Part shown: piece after piece, positions 9,432 to 17,756 of the stretch | How positions within the stretch are numbered: position 1 is the stretch's first letter | Layout of the letters: each line of letters opens with the position of its first letter | Origin: Gammaproteobacteria bacterium | GTDB lineage: Bacteria > Pseudomonadota > Gammaproteobacteria > SZUA-152 | Direction: 5' to 3' | Length of the DNA: 64,000 nt | NCBI GenBank assembly: GCA_029882975.1 | Contig: JAOUJW010000016.1 | Coordinates: 47,443-111,442, forward strand | The notes under the pieces: model-generated | The model's database searches: none | What the model was told of the DNA's origin: nothing | Seen by the model: the letters and a program-made list of their open reading frames with translations, nothing else | Program-made: the position numbers and the translations under genes

Positions 9432-10820
9432 TTGGAAATCACTTTTTACGGAGCTGCCGGTGAGGTGACCGGATCATGCCATTTGTTGCAAGTGGGGCAA
9501 CGTCGTGTGTTACTGGATTGTGGTTTGATTCAGGGGGCTCCGGTGCAGGAGGCACGAAATCGACATGCATTTCCATTTAAGCCCGGTAGTATTGATGCAG
9601 TAATACTCAGTCATGCACATATCGACCATTCCGGTCGTATTCCTTTATTGGTCAAAGCGGGATTTACCGGACCGATTTATACCCAAACGGCGTGCCGGGA
9701 TTTGTGCCGCATCATGTTAAAAGACGCGGGGTTTATCAACGAGAAAAACGCCGAATGGGAAAACCGCAAACGTCAACGTAAGGGTTTAGAGCCGATTGAC
9801 CCTCTATTTACGGTTAAGGACACGCAGAGTGCTCTGCGCCGGTTTGTAAATGTGGAATATGAACAGCGGATTACCGTGGTACCCGGACTGGAATTACGTT
9901 TATTGGATGCCGGGCATATTTTAGGATCTTCTATTGTTGAACTGGTGTTCCGGGACAATGGTGGCACAAAAACGCTGGTTTATAGCGGAGATTTGGGAAA
10001 ATCCCAAGCTCCTATATTACGTGACCCTGCGGTTTTGGAGCATGCCGATATGGTCGTGATGGAAAGTACTTATGGTGATCGTTTACACAAGTCCGCTCAG
10101 GAAACCATTGATGAGTTGAGCCGTGTCATTGAGGCGGCCTCGAGCAATAGTGGCGGCAATATCCTTATCCCTTCTTTTGCGGTGGGGCGCAGCCAGGAAT
10201 TGTTGTATTTATTCGGCAAATATTACAAGCAATGGGGTCTGAATAATTGGCAGGTGTTTCTCGACAGTCCAATGGCGATAGAGGCCACTGAAGTTTATTT
10301 CAAGCACAAAGGTTTATACGATCACGAAGCCAGGGATTTGTGGCGCAGCGGTGGCAGCCAGTTGTTTCCCAATCTGTGTTATTGCCGTACGGCAGGACAA
10401 TCCATGAAACTGAACTTGTTTCACAGCGGTGCTATTATTATTGCGGGTAGTGGGATGTGTAATGGTGGACGCATTCGCCATCATTTGAAGCACAATATTT
10501 GGCGTAAGGACTGCCACATTGTTTTTGTTGGGTTTCAAGCTCAAGGTACACCCGGTCGCGCTATTGTGGACGGTGCTCGGTACATTCGACTGTGGGGTGA
10601 AACCATTAGGGTGCGAGCTAAGATTCATACCATTGGTGGATTTTCCGCTCATGCAGACCGCGATGGTTTGATGCAATGGTACGGTCATTTTAATACCCGA
10701 CCACCCTTGGTATTGGTGCATGGGGAGGATATGGCTATGTCCACTTTACAAAAAGAGATAGAAACCCGTTACGGCAGGCGTCCTCACTGTGCTGAATATG
10801 GAGAAACTTTGAAAATTTAA
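9432..10820 (+). CDS. Metallo-beta-lactamase fold beta-CASP hydrolase, probable RNA-processing nuclease
   Basis: A 462-residue protein starting at TTG (9432) with AGGA seven bases upstream. The zinc motif is His61-x-His63-x-Asp65-His66 (SHAHIDHSG). Further ligands lie in DAGHILGSS and in SGDLGK. The beta-CASP part shows motif A (MESTYGDR), motif B (ILIPSFAVGRSQELL) and the late GGFSAHADRDGL segment. This is the YSH1/CPSF73-like family that is common in bacteria, thought to act on RNA, and related to but distinct from RNase J. The gene is convergent with the next one, and their stop codons overlap by 3 bp (10818-10820 and 10817-10819). No partner gene suggests a specific substrate. Confidence 0.93.
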   Translation: MEITFYGAAGEVTGSCHLLQVGQRRVLLDCGLIQGAPVQEARNRHAFPFKPGSIDAVILSHAHIDHSGRIPLLVKAGFTGPIYTQTACRDLCRIMLKDAGFINEKNAEWENRKRQRKGLEPIDPLFTVKDTQSALRRFVNVEYEQRITVVPGLELRLLDAGHILGSSIVELVFRDNGGTKTLVYSGDLGKSQAPILRDPAVLEHADMVVMESTYGDRLHKSAQETIDELSRVIEAASSNSGGNILIPSFAVGRSQELLYLFGKYYKQWGLNNWQVFLDSPMAIEATEVYFKHKGLYDHEARDLWRSGGSQLFPNLCYCRTAGQSMKLNLFHSGAIIIAGSGMCNGGRIRHHLKHNIWRKDCHIVFVGFQAQGTPGRAIVDGARYIRLWGETIRVRAKIHTIGGFSAHADRDGLMQWYGHFNTRPPLVLVHGEDMAMSTLQKEIETRYGRRPHCAEYGETLKI

Positions 10821-12361
10821 AAAGAGTGCCTCATGGTTTGACTCAGTTGTTTCGCGTCTGTGACAAGCGTATTTACGGAAGCGGCTTTTTCTGTGTCGTC
10901 CAAAGGTTCTTGCCACTGGAGTTGTTGTTGCAATACTGCCGGCGTTGCTTCGGAAGCATCTTGACCGTGGGCCAGGCGTTCCATAATGCGTTGGTTTAAT
11001 AACGATGTTGGAGTAGGAAAGTCCAAAATGAGGAATGGCACCTCCAATTTTGCCGCCAGTTGTCGAAATTCGAATCGCTCCTTCCATTTTAAAAACGCCG
11101 CGTCCACTATTACCGGCCAGCCTGCCTTTAGCAGGGTGTCACTTAGCTCCAACAAAACCCGGTAGGTTTTTTGCGTCATTGTCGCTGAATATATTCCCCG
11201 GTTGCCGTCTGATCCGCTACTTTGCAAGGCGTCCAATCCTGCCAGACGTTTGCGTTCAATATCCGAACGGATTCGTAGTGCTTGCAGTAGAGGAACCAAT
11301 GATTCGCTGTAGGTGGTTTTGCCGCTGCCGGACAATCCGTGGCAGATGATTAATGCAGGTCGAGTTTTTTGGTAAAACTGTTGAGCCAGCTCGATATAGT
11401 GGTGAGCTTGTTGCTCAGCTTGGGTTTTAACGTCGGGCGACTCTGTTTGCCGGGCTCGAATAGCGGCGACTTTGGCTCGGACCATGGCTCGATAGACCAG
11501 ATAAAATCGCAGCAGGGGCACACCTTGATAATCGCCACTGAATTCAAGGTAGGCATTGAGTAATAACATAGCCAAATCGGCTCGCTCCCGGTCGTACAAA
11601 TCCATGACGGTGAAGGCCAGCTCACTCATAACATCAATCCAGCGTAAATTGTCGTTAAACTCGATGCAGTCGAAAATAAGCAAGGCGTCGTCGTGCATGG
11701 CGATATTGCGAAGGTGTAGATCCCCATGGCATTCCCGTACGAATCCTTGGGTTTTTCTTTTATTTAACAATGGTTTGAGATTATTGATTTCCGCTTGAGT
11801 GCGGCGTTGCAATGTGGTGAGTCGGGTGGTGTCGGTTTGACTTTGCGACAGCTGGGCCAGTTGTTGAAAATTCTCCAGCATTGGTTCGACTACGGCTTCA
11901 AGATTTCCCCAGGGCGAGGCGGTTGGGGCGACAGCAGCGTGTTGATGAAACTGTGCCAGGCGCTTAGCCAGTGAAAAGATGTGCCGGGGTTTTAATTGCG
12001 CCGCAGCCAACAGTTCGTCAAATTGATCCTGCTGGGCAAATTGACGCATTTTCACTGCATATTCCACCACCGCACCATGCCCCTTGATGCGTACAACTCC
12101 ATTTACAGTTTCTGTAATAGGTTCGACACTCAAATAGAGGGGTTGTGCCAAACGCCGGTTCAGTCGCAACTCTTCTTCGCAGCAATGATGCCGTTTTTCC
12201 AGAGTGGAATAGTCCAGAAAGCCCAGATTGAGAGGCTTTTTGATTTTGTATGCGAATTGACCGGTTAAAACCACCCAAGAAACGTGGGTTTCCACCAATT
12301 TTAAGGTGGACACAGGATGCGGATAACAATCGGGATTCAGTAATCGGGTCGCAATATTCAT
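10817..12361 (-). CDS. Kinase-like (APH-type) / P-loop ATPase fusion protein
   Basis: A 514-residue cytoplasmic protein in two halves. The N-terminal half has the aminoglycoside-phosphotransferase-like signature CHGDLHLRNIA and the metal-binding Asp in LIFDCIEFND. The C-terminal half, from about residue 340, has a Walker A loop, GLSGSGKT, and resembles zeta-toxin/gluconate-kinase-like P-loop kinases. This arrangement is widespread in proteobacteria and annotated as AAA family ATPase, with unknown substrate. The ATG at 12359-12361 is preferred over a TTG 12 codons upstream because that extension would run across a 16-bp palindrome. The 3' end overlaps the convergent hydrolase gene. Confidence 0.88.
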   Translation of the reverse strand: MNIATRLLNPDCYPHPVSTLKLVETHVSWVVLTGQFAYKIKKPLNLGFLDYSTLEKRHHCCEEELRLNRRLAQPLYLSVEPITETVNGVVRIKGHGAVVEYAVKMRQFAQQDQFDELLAAAQLKPRHIFSLAKRLAQFHQHAAVAPTASPWGNLEAVVEPMLENFQQLAQLSQSQTDTTRLTTLQRRTQAEINNLKPLLNKRKTQGFVRECHGDLHLRNIAMHDDALLIFDCIEFNDNLRWIDVMSELAFTVMDLYDRERADLAMLLLNAYLEFSGDYQGVPLLRFYLVYRAMVRAKVAAIRARQTESPDVKTQAEQQAHHYIELAQQFYQKTRPALIICHGLSGSGKTTYSESLVPLLQALRIRSDIERKRLAGLDALQSSGSDGNRGIYSATMTQKTYRVLLELSDTLLKAGWPVIVDAAFLKWKERFEFRQLAAKLEVPFLILDFPTPTSLLNQRIMERLAHGQDASEATPAVLQQQLQWQEPLDDTEKAASVNTLVTDAKQLSQTMRHSF

Positions 12362-12379
12362 GAACTCTAACCACTCAAA

Positions 12380-12395
12380 GGGGTATATATACCCC
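12380..12395. promoter_or_regulatory. Perfect 16-bp palindrome upstream of the kinase-like gene
   Basis: GGGGTATATATACCCC is a perfect palindrome ending 18 bp before the start codon at 12361. Its position between promoter and start suits an operator, and the AT-rich core could overlap the -10 region. No known regulator is assigned. Confidence 0.45.
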
Positions 12396-12626
12396 AATTA
12401 TAGTTGGCCCTCTTATCGAAACCTGCTTTATTGTCAGGAGAAAATATTTTAAGCTCTTGTCATGGATGGCATAATGGTACGAAGGCCACGGCCGGGATAG
12501 GCTAAAACAATTGGGCCAATGGATTTTGCCATAGACATGCAGGTCTGATTTTACGATTTCTTGGGTTAATTCAACTGCGGACTTGGTGCCGTTACTGATG
12601 AAGACCACAGTCCGGGGGAGTGATGG

Positions 12627-13604
12627 ATGAAAGTAGTGAATATAAATAAAGGGTGTAAACCGATCAAGCGACTGATTTTGCTGGTCGTATTGGGTAGTGT
12701 GTTGGGTAGTTTGGGTGCCTGTGGTTCGGATGGGGGTTCCAAGCCGGACACCAAGGTAGATGCCGGGGCGCCGGCGAGCGAACCCATGAGTAAAGCGATG
12801 GAGGCCTTGGACAGTATTAGTGAATCTTTGGCTGAGGATAGCGCGGCGGTTGAGTCCAAAGCGGAAGCCGCAGCACCCATGGTCGAAGCCGCGCCTGCTG
12901 AGACTGAATCCACAGCAGCGGTTGAAGAAACGGCGGCGGAGGATTTAAGCAAAATTCCCCCGGTTGTTGAACCGTTGAAAATGGTGGCGGAGTGTAAATC
13001 CGAGCCCTATGTTAAGCTGGAGGAGCAGGCCAGGGAAAGTATTAAACTCGGTTGGCAGGCCACCCAAGACGAAAAATTCGGCGTAGGATTTCGCAATGCC
13101 AAGGAATACAAAAAGTGGGGCAAAACCCATAATGACCTGTTTAAGACAGTTGCCGGTGCTTGTGACGAGTTGAGCGCATGTAGTAAAAAGTACGGTAAAA
13201 ATAGTAAAAAGAAGTGTGCGACAAAAGCCAGACGATTTAGCGCCTGGCAAACTGCCGCAAAAGGGTTTGTGGACAAGTTGAACTCGGTTAAGGTTACGCA
13301 GCCGCCGGTGTTGTGCTCTATGAATCCGTCCAGCGCTGATCCCAGCGAGTGTTATTCCTTGTTGGCCGATCGTATCAGCGAGTCCTGTGTTAGCGGCGAA
13401 TGCTTGGAAGTCAGCACCTGTTTTCAAGGTTTGGGGTTCCTGGATGATGCTATTAATCAAGCGGAAAGTGCCTGTAAATTTGTGCATACAAAACTGGATC
13501 AATGTCGCGGTTATGTGGAAGCGACCGGCAGGCGCCAGAACGAGTTTGATCAATGTGCCAAAATGTACCAAAGTTTGACCGTGGAGATTATCCCGGTTTT
13601 ATAG
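12627..13604 (+). CDS. Cysteine-rich lipoprotein of unknown function
   Basis: A 325-residue lipoprotein. The signal peptide (KRLILLVVLGSVLGSLG) ends in lipobox LGAC with Cys32, followed by a Gly/Ser-rich tether. Residues about 40-115 are a low-complexity Ala/Glu/Ser/Pro linker. The globular remainder contains twelve further cysteines, including SACSKKYGKNSKKKCATK, SCVSGECLEVSTC and CAKMY. An even number suggests up to six disulfides in an oxidising periplasm. There is no haem CxxCH. The +2 Gly suggests outer-membrane sorting. I do not recognise the family. A GGGGGAGTG site lies just upstream of the ATG and a strong terminator follows. Confidence 0.8.
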   Translation: MKVVNINKGCKPIKRLILLVVLGSVLGSLGACGSDGGSKPDTKVDAGAPASEPMSKAMEALDSISESLAEDSAAVESKAEAAAPMVEAAPAETESTAAVEETAAEDLSKIPPVVEPLKMVAECKSEPYVKLEEQARESIKLGWQATQDEKFGVGFRNAKEYKKWGKTHNDLFKTVAGACDELSACSKKYGKNSKKKCATKARRFSAWQTAAKGFVDKLNSVKVTQPPVLCSMNPSSADPSECYSLLADRISESCVSGECLEVSTCFQGLGFLDDAINQAESACKFVHTKLDQCRGYVEATGRRQNEFDQCAKMYQSLTVEIIPVL

Positions 13605-13631
13605 CTGCTGAACGTTTTCTCGTTGTTCAGA

Positions 13632-13657
13632 AAGGGTGCGGCGTTTGCACCCTTTTT
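13632..13657 (+). terminator. Rho-independent terminator
   Basis: Stem AAGGGTGC with GCACCCTT around a 7-base loop, running into six T. It lies 28 bp after the lipoprotein stop codon. Confidence 0.9.
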
Positions 13658-13769
13658 TGATTCCAAATTTCCGCTTGCGCGTTCTTTCCTGAACTTTCAT
13701 TGCGTACATTGACATCGGACCGATTGGGTTCCACACTTTGTTGAGGAATGCAACTACTTCGGTCAGGTT

Positions 13770-14240
13770 ATGTTAACTGAGAGACCCTCTCGACAGAGGA
13801 AATTCAGCTGTTTCTCCGTCAGGCGAATGATTGCTGTTAGCGCAATGGTGAATGCGTTTGTGCTCGGATTGGGGTCGAGCATGGCACTCAGTGTTTCGCC
13901 AATGGCATGGGCTGCTTACCAGGAGTTCTCTCCCGCAGAAATCCAGTTACCTCTGGATATGATTGTAGAAGGTTCTACAGACTCAAACCCGGACAAGCCT
14001 TCTCAAATTCAGCATCCCGGTCGTTTATTGTATGAAAATCATTGTCGTGTTTGCCATGACAGCGTGGTTCACATACGCAGTAAACGCAAGGCGGCGTCTT
14101 TGCCGGAAGTACGCCAGTGGGTGGGGCGGTGGGTCAAATATCTCAAGTTGGATTGGGATGAACACCAGCGTGAACAGGTGGTTCACTACCTCAATTTGCA
14201 ATTCTATCATTTTCCTTTTCAGTCTCCCTCCAAAAAGTGA
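13770..14240 (+). CDS. Small periplasmic monohaem cytochrome c-like protein
   Basis: A 156-residue protein. The long N-terminal region has an exported hydrophobic core (residues about 20-48) ending SPMAWA, a good signal-peptidase site. A single haem-binding motif, Cys92-Arg-Val-Cys95-His96, lies in LYENHCRVCHDS. After it come a helix with EVRQWVGRWVKYL and a C-terminal helix with REQVVHYLN, the usual layout of a small class I cytochrome. No clear axial Met is seen, so bis-His or another ligand is possible. A short hairpin with a T run (14233-14252) overlaps the stop codon and may terminate transcription. Confidence 0.82.
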   Translation: MLTERPSRQRKFSCFSVRRMIAVSAMVNAFVLGLGSSMALSVSPMAWAAYQEFSPAEIQLPLDMIVEGSTDSNPDKPSQIQHPGRLLYENHCRVCHDSVVHIRSKRKAASLPEVRQWVGRWVKYLKLDWDEHQREQVVHYLNLQFYHFPFQSPSKK

Positions 14241-14487
14241 ACACTTTTTTGTTATGTTCTAAAACAAGATTAAATTTTTCCTTTTTATAATAAATTTCAA
14301 CAAAGACTCTTTTTAAAAAAAATCCTTCTATAGTTGTTAGAAACGCATAGCAAAACCTGATTTGGCATCCGGTGAAAATTTGGCAGTGTTGTCATGGTGC
14401 TTGGTTGACTATTTGACGTTATGGGTTTTAGACAAAAGAAAACTTCAGAGAAAGAAGATACATTCATATTTGGGGAGGAATGATTGA

Positions 14488-14850
14488 ATGAAAGATAAAT
14501 TAATAGATGCGCTGAATTATCCACGTGACTACGTGAAATCCGGTATGAACTTGCGACATTGTGACCATGGCGGTCATTACAATAAAGATGATAAAGACTG
14601 TGCTATGTGTGACACCGTGGAAGAATGCCTGTGGTTAAGCCGTAATGATGACTGTATCTCCATAGAACAAAAACCGGAGCATATTTTGTTAAAGTCTCTG
14701 ATGTTTCCCTTGGACTATATTGATCTGCATCTGGCCAGGGCGGGACACAATGTGGGGCTGTGCAGTTGCGAAGCCTGCGCATGGCTGCGAAACACTGAGG
14801 AATTGGTCAATGAATATCAGCGTCGCACGCATTCCGTTTCCCGCTTTTAG
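14488..14850 (+). CDS. Small Cys/His-rich protein, possibly metal binding
   Basis: A 120-residue protein without signal peptide, preceded by a good GGGGAGGA site. It contains clustered cysteines and histidines: RHCDHGGHYN, DCAMCDTVEEC, DDC and LCSCEACAWL. The spacing (CxxC, CxCxxC) would suit zinc or an iron-sulphur centre, but no named motif fits exactly. It lies 142 bp upstream of the CNB-HDOD regulator on the same strand, with a small hairpin (AACCT/AGGTT near 14880) between them, so co-transcription is uncertain. Family not recognised. Confidence 0.75.
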   Translation: MKDKLIDALNYPRDYVKSGMNLRHCDHGGHYNKDDKDCAMCDTVEECLWLSRNDDCISIEQKPEHILLKSLMFPLDYIDLHLARAGHNVGLCSCEACAWLRNTEELVNEYQRRTHSVSRF

Positions 14851-14992
14851 CTGATAGCCAATTGACTGTAACTAACTGAAAACCTGAGTGATTAGGTTTC
14901 TGTTCTGTTTTCCCGGTCTCAAGCTTTTTGGCAAAATGCCGTTGTAAGACATAACAAGCTTTACAACAAGTGTATTCAGGGAAACAGGTTTT

Positions 14993-16267
14993 ATGCTGGA
15001 AGCGGCAGACGATTCCGGGTTGGTCACTGAGGATATTTTAAAATCGTTCTATCCTCTTGCTGCGCTATACCCGGATGAGTTGTCTTTACTAGCGGAAACG
15101 ACCCCAAAAGTGTGTGCACGCAAAGGACGCACGCTGGTGGAGTGGGGGGAGTCGGATCAGCAGGCTTTTTACTTGCTTAAGGGTAAATTCCTGCTTATTC
15201 CGGAAGACGGGCACAGCTATATCATTGAAGCGGGAACCGACAAGGCGCGGCACCCCATTTCTCATTTAGATCCCCACAAATATACTATTAAATGTTTGAC
15301 TTATGTGGAGTTTTTCCGTGTTGCCAACCATGTGATCGATAATCTCATAAGTACCGGCTGTTCCGGCGAACAAGTGGAAAACATGGATTTCAGTGACTCG
15401 GCACTGAATAGTCGTGTGTTCAGGGACATTTATGCTGATATTCAAACCGGAAATTTGCATATTCCGACCCTGCCAAAAATTGCCATGGAAATTCAAAGGG
15501 CCATCCGTGACGATGTGAGCTTGGGTAATCTGGAGCTAATGCTACAAGCCGATGCCGCATTGGCCGCTGTATTGCTGCGTACGGCAAACAGCCCTCTGTA
15601 TCGCGTCGGTCAACCGGTATTAACCTTGGAGCAGGCCATATTACGGTTAGGGTTGAATATGGTTCGAAATCTTGTTTTGCACCATTGTTTGCTAAATGTC
15701 TACAAAAGCCAGGTACCACACATCCATCAACTGATGAAGTATGCTTGGACACATAGCGCGGAAGTTGCTGCTTTGTCCTATGTGGTTGCTTTAGAAACCG
15801 GTCGCTTTAACCCGGAACAAGCACTGTTAATGGGATTGATGCATGATATTGGTATGGTTCCTATACTGATGTACGCGGAAAACTATCCTGAGCTGGTTCA
15901 ATTTCCGGAACAGGTTGAAGAGCTTGTACAGACACTTCACGGTGATGTCGGCGCAGCCGTGTTATCAAAATGGGATTTTCCCGACGAATTTATCACAGTT
16001 GCCAGGGAGGCCGATGATTGGTTACGTGACCCCGGGCCGCAAGCGGACTATTGCGATGTGGTTCTGGTTGCCCAACTACACGCGTTTATTGGGCAGAAAA
16101 AAGAAAAAGTAAAAGCCTTGGTCGGTGGGGATCTGGTATCATTAAATCAGGTACCGGCATTTAACAAACTTGGTCTGACTGAGTATAGTCCTGAGCATGG
16201 TATCACTATCCTGGCCAATGCCAATCACCGCTTGGCCCCGGTGAAGCAATTATTGGGTATACAATAA
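14993..16267 (+). CDS. Cyclic-nucleotide-binding-like plus HDOD domain signalling protein
   Basis: A 424-residue cytoplasmic protein. Residues about 18-125 resemble a CRP/CNB fold (LAALYPDELSLLAETTPK, EWGESDQQAFYLLKGKFLL). The expected phosphate-binding cassette with a conserved Arg is not obvious, so nucleotide binding is doubtful. Residues about 150-350 are an HDOD domain (LPKIAMEIQRAIRDD, ADAALAAVLLRTANSPLY, AILRLGLNMVRNLV, LLMGLMHDIGMVP). HDOD proteins are non-catalytic HD relatives used in signalling and motility control. The next gene, 34 bp downstream, is probably co-transcribed. Confidence 0.9.
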   Translation: MLEAADDSGLVTEDILKSFYPLAALYPDELSLLAETTPKVCARKGRTLVEWGESDQQAFYLLKGKFLLIPEDGHSYIIEAGTDKARHPISHLDPHKYTIKCLTYVEFFRVANHVIDNLISTGCSGEQVENMDFSDSALNSRVFRDIYADIQTGNLHIPTLPKIAMEIQRAIRDDVSLGNLELMLQADAALAAVLLRTANSPLYRVGQPVLTLEQAILRLGLNMVRNLVLHHCLLNVYKSQVPHIHQLMKYAWTHSAEVAALSYVVALETGRFNPEQALLMGLMHDIGMVPILMYAENYPELVQFPEQVEELVQTLHGDVGAAVLSKWDFPDEFITVAREADDWLRDPGPQADYCDVVLVAQLHAFIGQKKEKVKALVGGDLVSLNQVPAFNKLGLTEYSPEHGITILANANHRLAPVKQLLGIQ

Positions 16268-16301
16268 GGAATTTTAAGGCAAACGAGACCCGTTTCAAGC
16301 C

Positions 16302-17363
16302 ATGCCGTACACACGCATTCTGTTAGTATTACTGACCATTTCCGTCATTTTGCCCGTTTCGGCGCAAGAAAGTGTTGACTCAGCCTCCAAGTTCATTGAA
16401 TTCGATGATACCCCCCTGATAGAAGATATTGTACTGCCCGACTGGTTTAAGTTGAGTTTCCTGGAGCTGGATGCCGATATTGAAGATCTCGTACAAGGGA
16501 AAAAACAAGGGTTGATACTGTATTTTGGCCAAAAAGATTGCCCCTACTGCAAAACCCACTTAGAGAAAAATTGGCGCGACAGGGGTATTGTATCTTATAC
16601 ACGGGAACACTTTGATGTGGTTGCCATTGATGTTTTGGGACAGCGCGCGGTGGTGGATGTCAAAGGCCGCAGACACGCCTCCGAAAAAGCGTTTGCCAAT
16701 TCACTGAAAACCCAGTTTACTCCCACATTGTTGTTTTATGATGGGACGGGAAAAGAAGTTTTGCGTCTATCCGGTTATTACCCGCCTTATCAGTTCAGGG
16801 CGGCATTGGAATACGTGGCAGACAGGCATTATAGGCGCGAAACGCTGAGAGACTATTTGAAACGCGCTGAAGGTGTGGCCGGATTTGATGAAAGCGAGCT
16901 AAACACGCACCCCAGTTTCAGCAGTCCGCCCTACGCATTGCAACGCAATCGCTTTAATGCCTCGCAACCCTTAATTGTGTTTTTTGAACAGGCTAGTTGT
17001 CATGCTTGTGATGTTTTACACAGTGGTCCCCTTGCGGATCCGGGCATACGTAAACAACTGCAGGGATTTGAAGTGGTGCAATTAGATATGGATGCTGAAA
17101 CAGCGGTTGTGACGCCAGAGGGTACGCGCAGCACTGCCAGGGCTTGGGCTCGGGACTTAGGGTTATATTATGCGCCTACACTGGTCTTTTATAATGAATC
17201 CGGTAGCGAGATTATGCGTGTGGATTCTGTTATACGATTTTATCGTCTCAAGAACCTGCTGACCTACGTCTCAAGTCGGGCTTATGAAACCGAGCCCAGT
17301 TTTCAGGTTTGGAGACAAAAAACCCGCAGTCGCAAGTCCAGGTTGGAATCCGGCAGGCCTTGA
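16302..17363 (+). CDS. Periplasmic protein with two thioredoxin-like domains
   Basis: A 353-residue exported protein with signal peptide ILLVLLTISVILPVSAQE. Domain 1 (about residues 60-175) has the redox pair Cys80-Pro-Tyr-Cys83 in FGQKDCPYCK and a cis-Pro in QFTPTLLF. Domain 2 (about 215-335) has Cys233-His-Ala-Cys236 in EQASCHACDVL and a cis-Pro in YYAPTLVF. Both resemble SoxW-type thioredoxin-like domains, and the two are evidently duplicates of each other. It probably reduces or shuffles disulfides in the periplasm; the client is unknown. It is likely in an operon with the HDOD gene. Confidence 0.87.
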   Translation: MPYTRILLVLLTISVILPVSAQESVDSASKFIEFDDTPLIEDIVLPDWFKLSFLELDADIEDLVQGKKQGLILYFGQKDCPYCKTHLEKNWRDRGIVSYTREHFDVVAIDVLGQRAVVDVKGRRHASEKAFANSLKTQFTPTLLFYDGTGKEVLRLSGYYPPYQFRAALEYVADRHYRRETLRDYLKRAEGVAGFDESELNTHPSFSSPPYALQRNRFNASQPLIVFFEQASCHACDVLHSGPLADPGIRKQLQGFEVVQLDMDAETAVVTPEGTRSTARAWARDLGLYYAPTLVFYNESGSEIMRVDSVIRFYRLKNLLTYVSSRAYETEPSFQVWRQKTRSRKSRLESGRP

Positions 17364-17756
17364 CGTTTGTCGATGACTTAAGGGTTCATTAGCCTGTTTG
17401 AGTGCCGCAGTCGCGATTTATCTGAGATGTGTCTAAAATTGAAGGGTAGCTCCGCATTTTACTTAAGTAGTGGAAAAGTTCCTAAGATCCCGACCCTCTG
17501 ATCTGGGCAAATATTAATCAACCGTGTATTGGGAGTTTCCGAGCAGCAGTAAGAGGTCAATGGCTTTTTGGGGTTTTGCTGTCGTTAAGTACTTACGTGT
17601 TGTCGGTGACCGGGTTGTCACGCTGTTTGCATTCCCTATCTTAAGAATAGTAAAATCCTTTAACGGGGCGACAAGCAAACCGTATGCAGTACCGGCCTAT
17701 ACATCAGTCGGTTTCATAGCTTCGCTGCATAGGTTTTTTCAAAAGTACTTGCAGAT
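17364..17756. other. Intergenic stretch of 393 bp, no convincing gene
   Basis: The stretch holds the promoter of the following membrane-protein gene and a hairpin GTGAC-6-GTCAC near 17609. A 78-codon frame at 17524-17760 has no ribosome binding site and no recognisable sequence. The 10-mer CTTAAGTAGT near 17463 recurs at about 3847 and, inverted, at about 7853. Nothing else is evident. Confidence 0.5.
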
